Assembly: GCA_958443615.1 (NCBI GenBank)
Contig: CAUCLI010000003.1
Location: 62,001-126,000, forward strand
Length of the DNA stretch: 64,000 nt
DNA from: an uncultured Collinsella sp.
GTDB taxonomy: Bacteria; Actinomycetota; Coriobacteriia; Coriobacteriales; Coriobacteriaceae
Direction of reading: 5' to 3'
Shown here: positions 8,935 to 19,806 of the stretch, piece by piece
How the letters are laid out: every line of letters begins with the position of its first letter
Position numbering within the stretch: position 1 is the first letter of the stretch
Notes under the pieces: model-generated
Database searches by the model: none
Told to the model about the DNA's origin: nothing
What the model saw: the letters and a program-made list of their open reading frames with translations, nothing else
Made by a program: the position numbers and the translations under genes

Positions 8935-8959
8935 ACGAAGGCGCTCTAGATGCGAGATC

Positions 8960-9283
8960 TTAGAACTTGTGGCCGCACTTCTTGCAGATGCGGAGCTTGG
9001 TCTTGTGACCGTCGAGCTCGCCAGCCTCGTGGCCAACACGGGTGCGCTTGCCGCACTCGGGGCAGATGAGCTGGACGTTGGAGACGTCGATCGGCATCTC
9101 CTTGTCGACGAAGCCGCCCTGCTGACCGGCAGCGTTGGGCTTAACGGCCTTCTTGGCCACGGCGACGCCCTCGACGATAACCTTGCCCTCGGAAGGCAGC
9201 GCGCGCAGGACGACGCCCTGCTTGCCGCGATCCTTGCCGGAGAGCACCTCGACCTTGTCGCCCTTCTTGATGGACATAGACAT
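8960..9283 (-). CDS. rplX: 50S ribosomal protein L24
   Basis: A 107-residue uL24. A KOW motif at the N terminus (KKGDKVEVLSGKDRGKQGVV, about 6-25) is followed by a C-terminal half with ICPECG and ICKKCG, the four-cysteine ribbon seen in many bacterial L24 proteins. L24 is one of the first proteins in 50S assembly. The ATG at 9283 has GGGAGA upstream. In nearly all bacteria rplE follows directly; here a terminator and 5.6 kb of unrelated genes follow instead. Confidence 0.97.
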   Translation of the reverse strand: MSMSIKKGDKVEVLSGKDRGKQGVVLRALPSEGKVIVEGVAVAKKAVKPNAAGQQGGFVDKEMPIDVSNVQLICPECGKRTRVGHEAGELDGHKTKLRICKKCGHKF

Positions 9284-9301
9284 AGTGGTCTCTCCCTTAC
9301 G

Positions 9302-9670
9302 TTAGAGGGTCTCGGGTGCGAGCGAGACGATCTTCATGTACTTCTTGTCACGAAGCTCGCGAGCGACGGGCCCGAAGATACGGGTGCCGACAGGCGAACC
9401 ATCCTTGTTGATGACGACGGCGGCGTTGTCATCGAAGCGGATGTAGGAACCGTCCTTGCGGCGAACCTCCTTGACGGTGCGCACGATAACGCAGCGCACG
9501 ACATCCTTCTTCTTGACGTTGGCGCCCGGCGTGGCCTCCTGGACGGCGGCCATGACGACGTCACCGATGCCGGCGTAACGGCGCTTAGAGCCGCCCAGCA
9601 CCTTAATGCAACGAACCTTGCGCGCACCGGAGTTGTCGGCAACGTTCAGCATGGTTTGCATCTGAATCAT
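9302..9670 (-). CDS. rplN: 50S ribosomal protein L14
   Basis: A 122-residue uL14 ([20 protein letters not shown] at the start), exactly the family length. It lies at the subunit interface and is the docking site of the silencing factor RsfS. The ATG at 9670 with AAAGG upstream is preferred over an in-frame upstream start in the rpsQ spacer. An 18-nt gap leads to rplX and a 107-nt spacer separates it from rpsQ. Confidence 0.97.
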   Translation of the reverse strand: MIQMQTMLNVADNSGARKVRCIKVLGGSKRRYAGIGDVVMAAVQEATPGANVKKKDVVRCVIVRTVKEVRRKDGSYIRFDDNAAVVINKDGSPVGTRIFGPVARELRDKKYMKIVSLAPETL

Positions 9671-9777
9671 GGTTGGAACCTTTCCGAACCTAAGCCAGCG
9701 AGAGGTGCGACCGCCCGTTTTGGATGCCAGGGGCATCCGAGCGGGCGCACATCACCGGGAAACTTACATCGACAAGC

Positions 9778-10044
9778 TTATTTGGCGCGCTCGATGATCT
9801 CGACGAGACGCCAACGCTTGGTCGCGGACAGCGGACGGGTCTCCATGATGCGAACGGTGTCGCCAACGCCGGCCGTGTTCTCCTCGTCGTGGACGTGGAA
9901 CTTCTTGGTGCTGGTCATCATCTTGCCGTACTTGGGATGACGCTTGCGCTCCGTGGTGGTGACAACAATGGACTTGTTGCCCATGATGGAGGAAACGATG
10001 CCCTGACGGACCTTGCGCGCGTTGCGCTCAGTTGCTTCAGCCAT
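9778..10044 (-). CDS. rpsQ: 30S ribosomal protein S17
   Basis: An 88-residue uS17 with the OB-fold signature [20 protein letters not shown] (about 33-52) and the C-terminal [20 protein letters not shown]. It is a primary 16S rRNA-binding protein of the 30S body. It follows rpmC after 15 nt and precedes rplN in the standard order. Confidence 0.97.
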   Translation of the reverse strand: MAEATERNARKVRQGIVSSIMGNKSIVVTTTERKRHPKYGKMMTSTKKFHVHDEENTAGVGDTVRIMETRPLSATKRWRLVEIIERAK

Positions 10045-10059
10045 TAGCTACTCCTTGCG

Positions 10060-10275
10060 CTACTCGGTGGCAGCGGACTTCTCCGCTGCGATCTGACGGG
10101 CACGCTGCTCGGTGAGGACACGGGCGATGTCCTTCTTCACGGTGTTCACGCGAGCGGTGTTGTCCAGCTGGCTGGTGGCCATCTGGAAACGAAGGTTGAA
10201 GAGCTCGGCGCGGCAATCCTTCAGCTTCTCAGCCAGGGCCTCGTCGGAAAGCTCACGAATCTCTGCGGGCTTCAT
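10060..10275 (-). CDS. rpmC: 50S ribosomal protein L29
   Basis: A 71-residue helical uL29 ([20 protein letters not shown] start, then [15 protein letters not shown]). It sits near the polypeptide exit tunnel and forms part of the docking platform for SRP and trigger factor. Its ATG overlaps the rplP stop (TAATG), so translation of the two is coupled. Confidence 0.97.
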   Translation of the reverse strand: MKPAEIRELSDEALAEKLKDCRAELFNLRFQMATSQLDNTARVNTVKKDIARVLTEQRARQIAAEKSAATE

Positions 10276-10699
10276 TACTTGTCCTCCCCGTTCTTAGCGC
10301 GGGTAATGATCTTGGTCTTGATCGGCAGCTTGTGCTGGGCAAGACGCAGGGCCTCGCGTGCGATCTCCTCGGACACGCCGGCGATCTCGAACATGACGCG
10401 GCCCGGCTTGACGACGGCCACCCACTCCTCGGGGTTACCCTTACCGGAGCCCATGCGGGTCTCCGCGGGCTTCTTGGTGATGGGCTTGTCCGGGAAGATG
10501 GTGATGTAGACCTTACCGCCACGCTTCATGTAGCGGGTCATGGCGATACGGGCGGCCTCGATCTGACGGTTGGTGATCCAGTGGCGATCGAGGGCGACGA
10601 TGCCGTACTCACCGAAATGGAGCTCGGTGTTGCCCTTGGCCTGGCCCTTCATGGAGCCACGCTGCACCTTGCGGTGAAGAATACGCTTAGGAGCGAGCA

Positions 10700-10700
<1 letters not shown>
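10275..10700 (-). CDS. rplP: 50S ribosomal protein L16
   Basis: A 141-residue uL16 ([20 protein letters not shown] start). Conserved [18 protein letters not shown] and [20 protein letters not shown] (about 91-110) match the family. It organises the A-site region and the 5S/23S junction. It shares one base with both rpsC (upstream) and rpmC (downstream). Confidence 0.98.
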
Positions 10701-11410
<710 letters not shown>

Positions 11411-11413
11411 GGC

Positions 11414-11779
11414 CTATGCCTCCTTTCGGGGAGCGACGACGACGGTGATGTGGCTCGTGCGCTTCAGGATGCGGGAAGCGGAGCCCTTGGCGCGAGGACG
11501 GATGCGCTTGAGCGTCGGGCCCTCGTCGACATAAGCGGCCTTGACGACCAGGTCGTCGGCGCGCATCTGGTTGTTGTGCTCGGCGTTGGCGACGGCGGAG
11601 CGCAGGACCTTCTCCACGTCCACGGCGACGGAGCGCGTGCAGAAGTGGAGGATATCGAAGGCCTGGGCGACGTTCTTGCCGCGGATCAGGTCGATCACGA
11701 GGCGAGCCTTGCCGGGGGAAACGCGCACGTACTTAGCCGTGGCGCGGACCTCGCGGGTCTCGGTGGAAGTAGTAGCCAT
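11414..11779 (-). CDS. rplV: 50S ribosomal protein L22
   Basis: A 121-residue uL22 with [20 protein letters not shown] (about 12-31) and the C-terminal beta hairpin [20 protein letters not shown]. This hairpin lines the exit tunnel and is the site of some macrolide-resistance changes; the visible loop looks ordinary. It lies between rpsS and rpsC. Confidence 0.97.
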   Translation of the reverse strand: MATTSTETREVRATAKYVRVSPGKARLVIDLIRGKNVAQAFDILHFCTRSVAVDVEKVLRSAVANAEHNNQMRADDLVVKAAYVDEGPTLKRIRPRAKGSASRILKRTSHITVVVAPRKEA

Positions 11780-11792
11780 TTACCTAAACCCC

Positions 11793-12053
11793 CTATTTGG
11801 CCTTGTGCGCACGGAAGGTACGGGTGGGCGCGAACTCGCCCAGCTTGTGACCAACCATGGACTCGGTGACGTACACGGGAACATGCTTGCGGCCGTCGTG
11901 AACGGCGATGGTGTGACCGACCATCTCGGGGAAGATGGTGGACGCGCGGGACCAGGTCTTCACGACGTCCTTCTTGCCAGCCTCGTTCATCGCGATGATA
12001 CGCGAGAGGAGGCGCGCCTCTACGAACGGGCCCTTTTTGAGACTTCTGCTCAT
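11793..12053 (-). CDS. rpsS: 30S ribosomal protein S19
   Basis: An 86-residue uS19 ([19 protein letters not shown]) with [20 protein letters not shown] and the C-terminal [17 protein letters not shown]. It forms a complex with S13 in the 30S head and contacts the A-site finger bridge. It starts 26 nt after the rplB stop and ends 13 nt before rplV. Confidence 0.98.
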   Translation of the reverse strand: MSRSLKKGPFVEARLLSRIIAMNEAGKKDVVKTWSRASTIFPEMVGHTIAVHDGRKHVPVYVTESMVGHKLGEFAPTRTFRAHKAK

Positions 12054-12079
12054 AAGTGCTTTCTCCTAACGGGTATCGA

Positions 12080-12910
12080 TTACTTCTTGCGACGACGGAT
12101 GATGAGGTCGTTGGACGTCTTCTTCTTGTTGCGGGTGCGGTAACCCTTGGACGGGGTGCCCCACGGAGAGACGGACGGACGACCGGAGGTGTGCGAACGA
12201 CCCTCGCCACCGCCGTGCGGGTGATCGACCGGGTTCATGACGGTACCACGGACGGTCGGGCGGACGCCCATCTTGCGATGACGGCCGGCCTTACCGATCA
12301 CGATGTTGGCGTGCTCGGCGTTGCCGACCTCGCCGATGGAGGCGCGGCAGGTCACGAGGACGCGGCGCATCTCGGAGGAAGGCATGCGGATGATCGCGTA
12401 CTTGCCCTCCTTACCCATGAGCTGGCAGGCGGTACCAGCGGAGCGGGCGATAGCGGCGCCCTTGCCAGGCTGGAACTCGATGGCGTGGATGAGGGTACCC
12501 ACGGGAATCTCGGACAGCGGCATGGCGTTGCCCGGCTTGATGTCGGCGCCGGCACCGGAGATGACGGTGTCGCCGACCTTGAGGCCCTTGGGGGCCAGGA
12601 TGTAGCGCTTCTCGCCGTCCACGTAGTGGAGCAGGGCGATGCGGGCGGAGCGGTTCGGGTCGTACTCGATGGTAGCGACCTTGGCCGGCACGCCGTCCTT
12701 GTTGCGCTTGAAGTCGATCACGCGGTACTGGCGCTTCACGCGGCCACCCTGGTGGCGCATGGTGATGCGACCGGCGTTGTTACGACCGGCCTTGACCGGC
12801 AGCGGCTCGAGAAGGGACTTCTCGGGCGTGGTGCAGGTGATCTCGGAGAAATCCGCGATCGTCTGCCAGCGACGGCCGGCGCTGGTCGGCTTAAGGTGCT
12901 TTACAGCCAT
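12080..12910 (-). CDS. rplB: 50S ribosomal protein L2
   Basis: A 276-residue uL2 with TITPERSL-type N terminus variant ([20 protein letters not shown]), the SH3/OB RNA-binding core and the C-terminal [20 protein letters not shown], whose histidine lies near the peptidyl-transferase centre. It is essential for subunit joining. The ATG at 12910 follows a 167-nt spacer after rplW, unusually long for the S10 operon. Confidence 0.98.
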   Translation of the reverse strand: MAVKHLKPTSAGRRWQTIADFSEITCTTPEKSLLEPLPVKAGRNNAGRITMRHQGGRVKRQYRVIDFKRNKDGVPAKVATIEYDPNRSARIALLHYVDGEKRYILAPKGLKVGDTVISGAGADIKPGNAMPLSEIPVGTLIHAIEFQPGKGAAIARSAGTACQLMGKEGKYAIIRMPSSEMRRVLVTCRASIGEVGNAEHANIVIGKAGRHRKMGVRPTVRGTVMNPVDHPHGGGEGRSHTSGRPSVSPWGTPSKGYRTRNKKKTSNDLIIRRRKK

Positions 12911-13024
12911 TCCTTATCCCTTTCATATCGGTCCGTTGGCCACTGCAAGCCGGGATCGTGGATGCAGTGACACCGGATTACCACGGCTCCGGGCGTTTCC
13001 TATTAATACGCACGGAGCACTTGA

Positions 13025-13053
13025 GCTTGCCTCCCCTATTCGAAGAGGCAAGC
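13025..13053 (-). promoter_or_regulatory. Hairpin in the rplW-rplB spacer
   Basis: A perfect 9-bp inverted repeat GCTTGCCTC / GAGGCAAGC (13025-13033 and 13045-13053) lies in the 167-nt spacer between rplW and rplB. No T-run follows on the minus strand. A -10-like TATTAAT (minus) lies about 25 nt further on, so an internal promoter before rplB is possible but unproved. Confidence 0.4.
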
Positions 13054-13077
13054 GTCAAGAACTAACGTAGGCGTGAA

Positions 13078-13365
13078 TTACGCCTGGGTGCCGAAGACCT
13101 CGATGGTCTGACCCTCGGCCACGGTGACGACAGCCTTCTTCCAAGAGCGGGTCTTGCCGGCAACATAGCGAACGCGCTTGGTCTTGGGCTTGACGTTCAG
13201 GGTGTTGACGCGAACAACCTTCACGCCGAAGATCTCCTCGACGGCGTCCTTGATCTGGAACTTGTTGGCGTCCTTGGCAACCTCGAAGGTGTACTTGTTC
13301 TCCTCCATGGCGGAGTAGGAACGCTCGGACACGATCGGGCGGATGATGATCTCGTGAGCGGTCAT
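13078..13365 (-). CDS. rplW: 50S ribosomal protein L23
   Basis: A 95-residue uL23 (MTAHEIIIRPIVSERSYSAM) with EENKYTFEVAKDANKFQIKD and the RRNA-binding VRVNTLNVKPKTKRVRYVAG segment. L23 is at the tunnel exit and binds trigger factor and SRP. It abuts rplD directly (the rplD stop ends at 13366). Confidence 0.97.
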   Translation of the reverse strand: MTAHEIIIRPIVSERSYSAMEENKYTFEVAKDANKFQIKDAVEEIFGVKVVRVNTLNVKPKTKRVRYVAGKTRSWKKAVVTVAEGQTIEVFGTQA

Positions 13366-13992
13366 TTAGGCGAGCACCTCCCCGAAGTGAGCGGCGATGT
13401 CGGCGGGCATCAGCAGAGCGCCGTTGTTGACGAGGTCATAGGTGTTGGCCTCGGCGGGCGTGATGATGAACGTCTTGGGGATGTTGCGGAAGGAGAGGTA
13501 GGCGTTGATGTCATCCTCGCGAACGATGATGGTCAGACGCTTGCCCTCGATGCCCAGAGCCTTGAGCATGGCGACGGCGGCCTTGGTGGAAGGCTTCTCG
13601 AAGCCGTAGTCGTCAACGAGAACGAGCTCGTTGTCGCGGAGCTTGGCGGACAGGGCGGAGCGCATGGCGAGCTTGACCTCTTTGTTGTTCATGCGCTTCA
13701 CGTAGGTGCGGGGCTTGGGCCCGAAGATCACACCGCCACCACGCCACTGAGCGGCGCGGATGGAACCCTGGCGGGCACGGCCGGTGCCCTTCTGACGCCA
13801 AGGCTTCTTGCCGCCACCGGAGACCTCGGAACGGCCCTTGGTGGACTGGGTGCCCTGACGCCAGCAGGCCTGCTGGCACTTGACGATGTGGTGCATGACG
13901 TGGATGTTCGGCTCGATGCCGTACACGGCGTCGGCGAGCTCGGCCTCGGCGACCTGCTTGCCATCGGCGTTCTTCACTTCAAACTTAGACAT
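13366..13992 (-). CDS. rplD: 50S ribosomal protein L4
   Basis: A 208-residue uL4. The tunnel-lining loop contains KKPWRQKGTGRARQGSIRAAQWRGG (about 62-86; written in parts: KKPWRQKGTGRARQGS then IRAAQWRGG). In E. coli L4 also autoregulates the S10 operon through its leader; here the promoter-proximal gene is rplC, so that control would have to act on a different leader. It lies 15 nt after rplC. Confidence 0.97.
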   Translation of the reverse strand: MSKFEVKNADGKQVAEAELADAVYGIEPNIHVMHHIVKCQQACWRQGTQSTKGRSEVSGGGKKPWRQKGTGRARQGSIRAAQWRGGGVIFGPKPRTYVKRMNNKEVKLAMRSALSAKLRDNELVLVDDYGFEKPSTKAAVAMLKALGIEGKRLTIIVREDDINAYLSFRNIPKTFIITPAEANTYDLVNNGALLMPADIAAHFGEVLA

Positions 13993-14007
13993 AGCGACGG
14001 TCCTCCT

Positions 14008-14628
14008 TTACGCCATGCGGATGGCGACCAGACCGTTCTTGCCACCGGGCACAGCGCCCTTGACAAGCATGAGGTTCTGCTCGGCATCAATGCGGACAAC
14101 GGAGAGGTTCTTCACGGTCACGCGGGCGTTGCCCATGTGGCCGGCCATCTTGACGCCCTTGAGGACGCGGGCCGGGTAAGCGCACTGGCCGATGGAGCCG
14201 GGGTGACGCTGGATGTGGGAACCGTGGGACATGGGACCGCGGCGCTGGTTCCAGCGCTTGATGCGACCCTGGAAGCCCTTACCCTTGGAGGTGCCGATGA
14301 CGTCGACCTTGGCGACGTTCTCGAAATCAGCGACGGTGACGACGTCGCCGACCTTGTGCTCCTCGCCGTTCTCGACGCGGACCTCACGAAGGTAACGGAC
14401 GGGCTCGACGCCAGCCTTAGCGAAGTGACCAGCCATGGGCTTGTTCACGTGCTTGGACTTGATGTCGCCGAAGCCGATCTGGACGGCGTTGTAGCCGTCG
14501 GTCGCCTCAGTTTTAACCTGCGAGACGGTGCAGGGGCCAGCCTGGATGACCGTGACGGGGACGACGTTATCGTCCTCGTCCCAAACCTGGGTCATGCCGA
14601 TCTTGCGGCCGAGAATCATGTTGATCAT
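14008..14628 (-). CDS. rplC: 50S ribosomal protein L3
   Basis: A 206-residue uL3 ([20 protein letters not shown] start) with the methylated-Gln region [20 protein letters not shown] (about 117-136) and [20 protein letters not shown]. Its long loop reaches the peptidyl-transferase centre. ATG 14628 has GGAG 5 nt upstream and is preferred over the ATG at 14619 (14 nt away). It is the first gene of this operon: rpsJ, which normally precedes it, is instead the last gene of the str operon at 32627. Confidence 0.97.
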   Translation of the reverse strand: MINMILGRKIGMTQVWDEDDNVVPVTVIQAGPCTVSQVKTEATDGYNAVQIGFGDIKSKHVNKPMAGHFAKAGVEPVRYLREVRVENGEEHKVGDVVTVADFENVAKVDVIGTSKGKGFQGRIKRWNQRRGPMSHGSHIQRHPGSIGQCAYPARVLKGVKMAGHMGNARVTVKNLSVVRIDAEQNLMLVKGAVPGGKNGLVAIRMA

Positions 14629-14949
14629 TCGATCTCCAACTCTCGGTGGTCTTGGGACATTGCACGCGCCCCTTGCGCGTGCCCCTAGAGGACCACATAC
14701 GTAACGTGCGCGCCACTGCTTGCATTCGCTTTGACCTCTTGTGCGCGGCAACCCATTTGCGCAGGTAGATGGCCTAGGCAGAATCCTCCTAGTGGACACA
14801 GCTTGATTAGTATACACGCCTGCGGGCGTCTCCATATTGTCTTCGCAATGTTTTTGCAGGTGAAGGGCGTTGTGGCATCAGGCCGTCATCAGCGGCGCCT
14901 GGCATGCGGCGGGCCGAGGGGCCGCGCTGAGGTCGTCCTGGCGATCCGG
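14629..14949. other. Leader and promoter region of the rplC operon
   Basis: No gene is visible. A minus-strand TATACT near 14813 is the best -10 for the rplC operon, giving a leader of roughly 180 nt; its -35 is poor. A short inverted repeat (ACGCC / GGCGT) sits just upstream of that -10 and could be an operator. The leader contains GCACGCGC / GCGCGTGC arms near 14661-14680 that form a hairpin before rplC. Confidence 0.4.
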
Positions 14950-14982
14950 ACCTCAATTTAGGGACTGTCCCTAAATTGAGGT
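14950..14982. repeat. 15-bp perfect palindrome with 3-nt loop
   Basis: ACCTCAATTTAGGGA (14950-14964) and its exact complement (14968-14982) are separated only by CTG. It lies 10 nt beyond the stop of the ABC transporter remnant. There is no T-run, and its AT-rich content differs from its surroundings, so it may be a dispersed palindromic element as much as a terminator. Confidence 0.7.
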
Positions 14983-14991
14983 TCTTAAACG

Positions 14992-17900
14992 CTACTCGCT
15001 GCGCAGGGCCTCGACGGGGTCGCGGCGGGCGGCGCTGCGGCTCGGGATGAGGCCCGCCACCACGGTGAGCAGCACGCTGACGAAGATGAGGCCGAGCGCC
15101 GAAGCAACCGGCAGCTGCATGACGTTCTCAACCTGATGCTCGGCCAAGGCCCATGCGTTCACCGGGAACGACACCGCCACCACCACGGCGATCGCCAGGA
15201 CGCCCGAGATCAGCCCCTCGATGAAGGTCTCGGCGTTGAACACGTTGGCGACGTTGCGCTTGGAGGCTCCCATCGCGCGCAGGATGCCGATCTCCTTCTT
15301 GCGCTCGAGCACGCTGATGTAGGTGATGATGCCGATCATGATGGAGCTCACCACGAGCGAGATGCTCACGAAGGCGATGAGCACGAGCGAGATCATGTTC
15401 ACGATGCTCGTCACGCTGCCCATCAGCACGCCCATGTAGTCGGTGTAGACGATCGTCTTGTCCTCCTCGCCGGCGTCGCGCATATCCTCGTTGTAACGGT
15501 CGATAGCGGAGAGCACCGCTTCCTTCGCCTCAAAATCTATGGGGTAGATGCTCACCGCCTGCGGGTCGGCCGCATCGGCGTAGCCGAGCGTGGCGAGGTT
15601 GTTGTCATAGGTGAGCTTGCCCGCGTTGGCATAGCTCGCCATGAGGGAAGCCAGATCCTCGGCGTCCATGTTGAAGTGAATGGCGCGGGCGAACGCTTCC
15701 CCATCCACCGAGAACGCGCCCTGCATGTTGGCCGCGAGGCGCTGGGCGAACTGCGGGGCGATCGCCGCCATCGCTCGGCCCAGCCCCTCTTGGAGCTGGG
15801 CGCCGATCGCACCGGAAAGCCGGGACCCGACCTGATCGGCGATGCCCTCGAGCGCCTCCGTCATATAAGGGGCGAGATCGCTCTCGACATAGGCGCGGAC
15901 GATCTGCTCGAGTCGGTTCGCGACGGGCTCACCCGCGATCGCCGCAACCTGGTCGAGCAGGTCGGCACCGCCCTCAGGCGCATCGCTCTTCGCATACGCG
16001 ACGAACTGCTCGACGAGCTTCCGCCCGAAATCCTGGGCGCTCGGGTCGAGACCCTGACCGTGCTTCGAGAGCCAAGAGGTCAAGAACCGCTGCACGAACT
16101 CACCGGAAAGATTCATGACCTGCTTGAACTGCCCGTCGTCAAGTATGGGATCGCTCCCGAGATTCCCCAGAATGTCCTTGAAGTCGGGCATGGGGATTCC
16201 CTCCAGCGCCGATGACAGGTCCACCGACTCCAGCGCACCTGAGAGGTCTATGTCCACGCCGCCCATATCGATACCGGAGAAATCGAATCCCGAGAGGTCC
16301 ATTCCGGCGCCGAGCTTCGATGCGTCGATCTTGAACGCGGATTTGAGGGCGGCGCCGTCGACCGTGAACAGGCTCGCCAGGTCGACGCCCTTCTTGGCCT
16401 CCTCCTGAAGCGTGGCGAACGGCTTGCCCGTGAAGACATCGACCTCGGGATCGGCCAGCTGCTGGCGCACGACCTCCGAATTCGCGGCGCGCTCCATCAG
16501 CTCCTCGGTGAGCCCGTGCGTGTAGGCGATGCCCTGCGAGAGCGCCGCGGACTTTGCCGTCGGGCTCGGCTGGACGACGCCCACGATCTTGAGGTCGAGG
16601 CCGCCTGCGACTTGGCCCGCCATGAAGGCGGCATCATCGGACATGTCGGTCCAGCCGCCCGTCTCGGAATTCTTGCGATACGAGTCGGACGCGGCGAGCA
16701 CCTTGAACGACATCCCCAGGGCGTCGTCGTACGTGAAATCAGCCTTGACCTCGGGCACGTCGACCTCGCCCGATCCGCTCATGGTGCCGTCGACCATGCG
16801 GTCCAACTCAGCGGGGTCGAGCACGCCCATGCTGTAGAGCGTGAAATCGGAGATCTTCCCACGGGAGGAGAGCACGAGCACGCATTCGTCCGCCGCGGTG
16901 GCCCAGCGGCCGGCGACCACGTCGTACTGCTCGGCGAGAAGCTCCGGGTTATCGATCATCTCGTTGAAGGCCGTGGTGCCGCTCATCATGATCCCGGCCA
17001 TCGCGCCGCTCGACGCGCCACCGGACATGGCGGTCGACATCGCGTTCGGGGCCGTCCTCGGTATTCGCCCGGTAGACGAGCGGCGTGATCCCGTAGTCGT
17101 ACTGGATCGCCGAGACCTCGCCCTCAAGCTCTCGCGCGTCCTCATCGAGGAAGCTCTTGAAACTCGCCATGTCGTTCGACTTCACACTCGCGAACATGTC
17201 AGAGAGCATGGTGAAGACGGGGATGGGCTTCTTTAGGTCGACCTGCTCCGGCGAGGCGTCGCCGGCGCCCGGCCCGGACGCGCTCGAGCCAGAACCCGCG
17301 CCGGCGCCCGATCCGGACGCGTCCGAATCCGAGGCGTCGTCGGCCGCATCGGATCCACCCTCCCCCGCCGGGGCGCCCGCATCGCCCGTCATCATGCTCG
17401 TGAGGTCGTAGCTCTGCCGGGCGATGGTGAGCGGATAGCTCGACAGCGTGTCCTGCTCGACCTTGGCGATGTAGCCGTTCACGCCGTTGGACAGCGCGAG
17501 GATCGCCGCGATGCCGATGATGCCGATCGAGCCCGCGAAGGCCGTCATGATGGTGCGGCCCTTCTTGGTCATGAGGTTGTTGAAGGAGAGCGACAGCGCG
17601 GTGAGCACGCTCATGGACGAACGGCGCGCGGGGCCATCGTCGGGATGCCCCTCCAGCGCACATCGGGCCTCGGCGAGCTCGCCGTCCGTCACGGGTCGCG
17701 TGTCCCCCGCGATGCGGCCGTCCTTGATGCGCACGATGCGCGTGGCGTAATCCTCGGCCAGCTGCGGGTTGTGCGTGACCATGATGACGAGCCGCTCGCC
17801 GGCGTCCGCGGCGGGCCGGGCGGCGCCCGGGATGCCGGTCTCGGTGTCGGGAGCGCCGGTGGGAGCGTCGGCCAGCACGATCTCGGGGTCGTTCACCAGG

Positions 17901-18364
17901 GCGCGGGCGATGGCGACGCGCTGCATCTGGCCGCCCGAGAGCTGGGCGGGCTTCTTGTTGATATGCGCGCCCAGGCCCACGCGCTCGAGCGCCGCCTCGG
18001 CGCGGCGCGCGCGCTCTGCGCGGTCGACGCCCGCCAGCGTGAGCGCGAGCTCGACGTTGGCGAGCACCGTCTGGTGCGGGATGAGGTTGTAGCTCTGGAA
18101 GATGAAGCCCACGCGGTGGTTGCGGTACGTATCCCAATCCGCATCGGTGTAATCGCGCGTGGACACGCCGTTCACCACGATGTCGCCGGAATCGGCATGG
18201 TCGAAGCCGCCGAGGATGTTCAGGAACGTGGTCTTGCCCGAACCGGAGGGACCGAGAACCGCCACGAACTCATTCTCCCTGAAGGTGACGGACACGCCGT
18301 CAAGCGCGCGCTGAACCAGGTCACCGGTCTTGTATGTCTTGGCGATGTCGCGAATCTCGATCAT
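14992..18364 (-). pseudogene. Fused ATPase-permease ABC exporter (MacB/FtsX type), frameshifted
   Basis: Two overlapping frames form one protein of about 1,120 residues. The N-terminal ATPase (18364 to about 17700) has Walker A GPSGSGKTT and the signature LSGGQ. TM1 and a Gly/Ser/Asp-rich linker follow, then a long extracellular region, and three C-terminal TM helices with the FtsX motif ERKKEIGILRAMGASKRNV. The frame breaks at the GGGG at 17048-17051: removing one base restores reading from ...NTEDGP into NAMSTAMSGG. In addition Walker B reads [16 protein letters not shown] instead of ADEPTGALD, so the catalytic glutamate is alanine, and the helix after it ([14 protein letters not shown]) has lost its hydrophobic pattern. 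The ATPase is therefore probably dead even if the frameshift is a sequencing error. Confidence 0.8.
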
Positions 18365-18559
18365 GCGTTACCCATCCACGTGATGTCGTATTCGCTTTTC
18401 GTACCCACATTCATCGCGTTTAGCCGAATGAGATTTCCCGATGACGGGGTGCGGGGACTTTGCCTGGCGCGAGCCCGCCGTCACCGGACGCAGACGCGGC
18501 GCCTCAGGCAAGCGGCGCGTCGCCGCGCCGTTGCGCCGTCGCCGCACCGTCGGCGCGCG

Positions 18560-19711
18560 CTACTGCGCCATGCGCTGCGCGAGGCGGGCGTTGGTCCACT
18601 GGCGGAACAGCTCGTACAGCACCGCGACGATGGGAATGAAGAACACGATGCCGACGATGCCGAAGAGCTTGCCGCCCACGAGCGCGGCGATCAGGGTCCA
18701 CAGCGCGGAGAGGCCCACCGAGGAACCGACCACGTGCGGGTAGATGAACTGGTTCTCCACGAACTGGACGCCCAGGTACACGATCACGCAGATGAGCGCC
18801 TGGCCGGGCGAGGCGAGCAGCGTCAGAAAGGCGCCGATCGCGCAGGAGGCGAAGGCGCCCACGTACGGCACGAAGGCGAAAAGCGCGGTGAGGAAGCCGA
18901 TCAGCCCGGCGTAGGGCAGGCGGAACAGGGAGAACGCGATGAAGATGAGCGTGCCCAGGATGCACGCCTCCATGCACTGGCCGGAGAGGAACTTGGAATA
19001 CGTGTCGGTGGCGAGTGCGGCGACATGGCGGATGCGCGAGGCGTGGAGCGGGTCCAGATGAGCGTCCATAACGCGGTTCATCTGGCGGCCGAGCACGCGC
19101 TTGCTCGCCAAGACGTACACCGCGATGACGAAGGCGAACACGGTGCTCGACATCACCGAGACGGTGGAGCGCGCGGCCGCGAACACCGAGGTGGCGATGG
19201 AGCCGAGGCCGAAATTCATGAGGTTCTGAAGTCCCTCGGACCCAGATGCGCCCCCGGCGGAGCCCGTCGCGGGCTGCAGCCACGCCACGAGCTTCTCCAC
19301 GTCGATGCCCTCCGCCGCCAGCCCGCGCTCTATCTCGGGAAGGCGCTCGGCGAAAAGCGGCGCGACGGTGCGGGCCGACGCGACGAGCTCGGGCACGAGC
19401 ATGGTCACGGCGAGAACGGCCACGCCGGCGATGGCGATGAGCACGAGCACGATGCTCGCCATGGTCACCATGCCCTGCTGGGGCCGCTTATCCTCCGGAA
19501 GTCGATCGACCAGGCGGCCGAGCAGGCGCTCCATGCCCGAGACGGGAACGTTGAGGACGAAGGCGAACCCCAGGCCGAGCAGCACCGGGAAGAAGATGTT
19601 GACGACGGCGGACAGGGCGCCTATCACCACGTCGAGGTGCATGACGGCGGCGTAAAGGCACACGCCGAACGCGATCAGGGATGCGGCGCGGCGCGTTTTC
19701 TCATCGATCAT
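18560..19711 (-). CDS. AI-2E family transporter (PerM-like membrane protein)
   Basis: A 383-residue polytopic membrane protein. TM helices lie near 8-45 (two) and 67-90, then a soluble segment 95-150, then further TM helices from about 160, with the family motif region YVGAFASCAIGAFLTLL and ENQFIYPHVVGSSVGLSALW. The family includes exporters of autoinducer-2 and Na+/H+ antiporters; the substrate is not predictable. The ATG at 19711 has AAGGA 5 nt upstream. It lies 95 nt after dltD on the same strand and may be the last cistron of the dlt operon. Confidence 0.85.
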   Translation of the reverse strand: MIDEKTRRAASLIAFGVCLYAAVMHLDVVIGALSAVVNIFFPVLLGLGFAFVLNVPVSGMERLLGRLVDRLPEDKRPQQGMVTMASIVLVLIAIAGVAVLAVTMLVPELVASARTVAPLFAERLPEIERGLAAEGIDVEKLVAWLQPATGSAGGASGSEGLQNLMNFGLGSIATSVFAAARSTVSVMSSTVFAFVIAVYVLASKRVLGRQMNRVMDAHLDPLHASRIRHVAALATDTYSKFLSGQCMEACILGTLIFIAFSLFRLPYAGLIGFLTALFAFVPYVGAFASCAIGAFLTLLASPGQALICVIVYLGVQFVENQFIYPHVVGSSVGLSALWTLIAALVGGKLFGIVGIVFFIPIVAVLYELFRQWTNARLAQRMAQ

Positions 19712-19806
19712 GGGAGTCCTTACACGAGCGAGGCATCCGGGGCCGTAAGGCCGTCGGATGCCATTCTGCTTTTCGCCCTTATACCCATTCCCGATTGCGC
19801 GATGCC

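Noticed and set aside
17040..17060. Programmed frameshifting in the ABC exporter
   Set aside because: The site is a plain GGGG with no slippery heptamer or strong downstream structure noticed, and the ATPase is already inactivated by the Walker B change.
18480..18559. GC-rich inverted repeats after the AI-2E family gene as terminator
   Set aside because: Several GGCGCG/CGCGCC pairings exist, but they are expected in such GC-rich DNA and no T-run follows on the minus strand.
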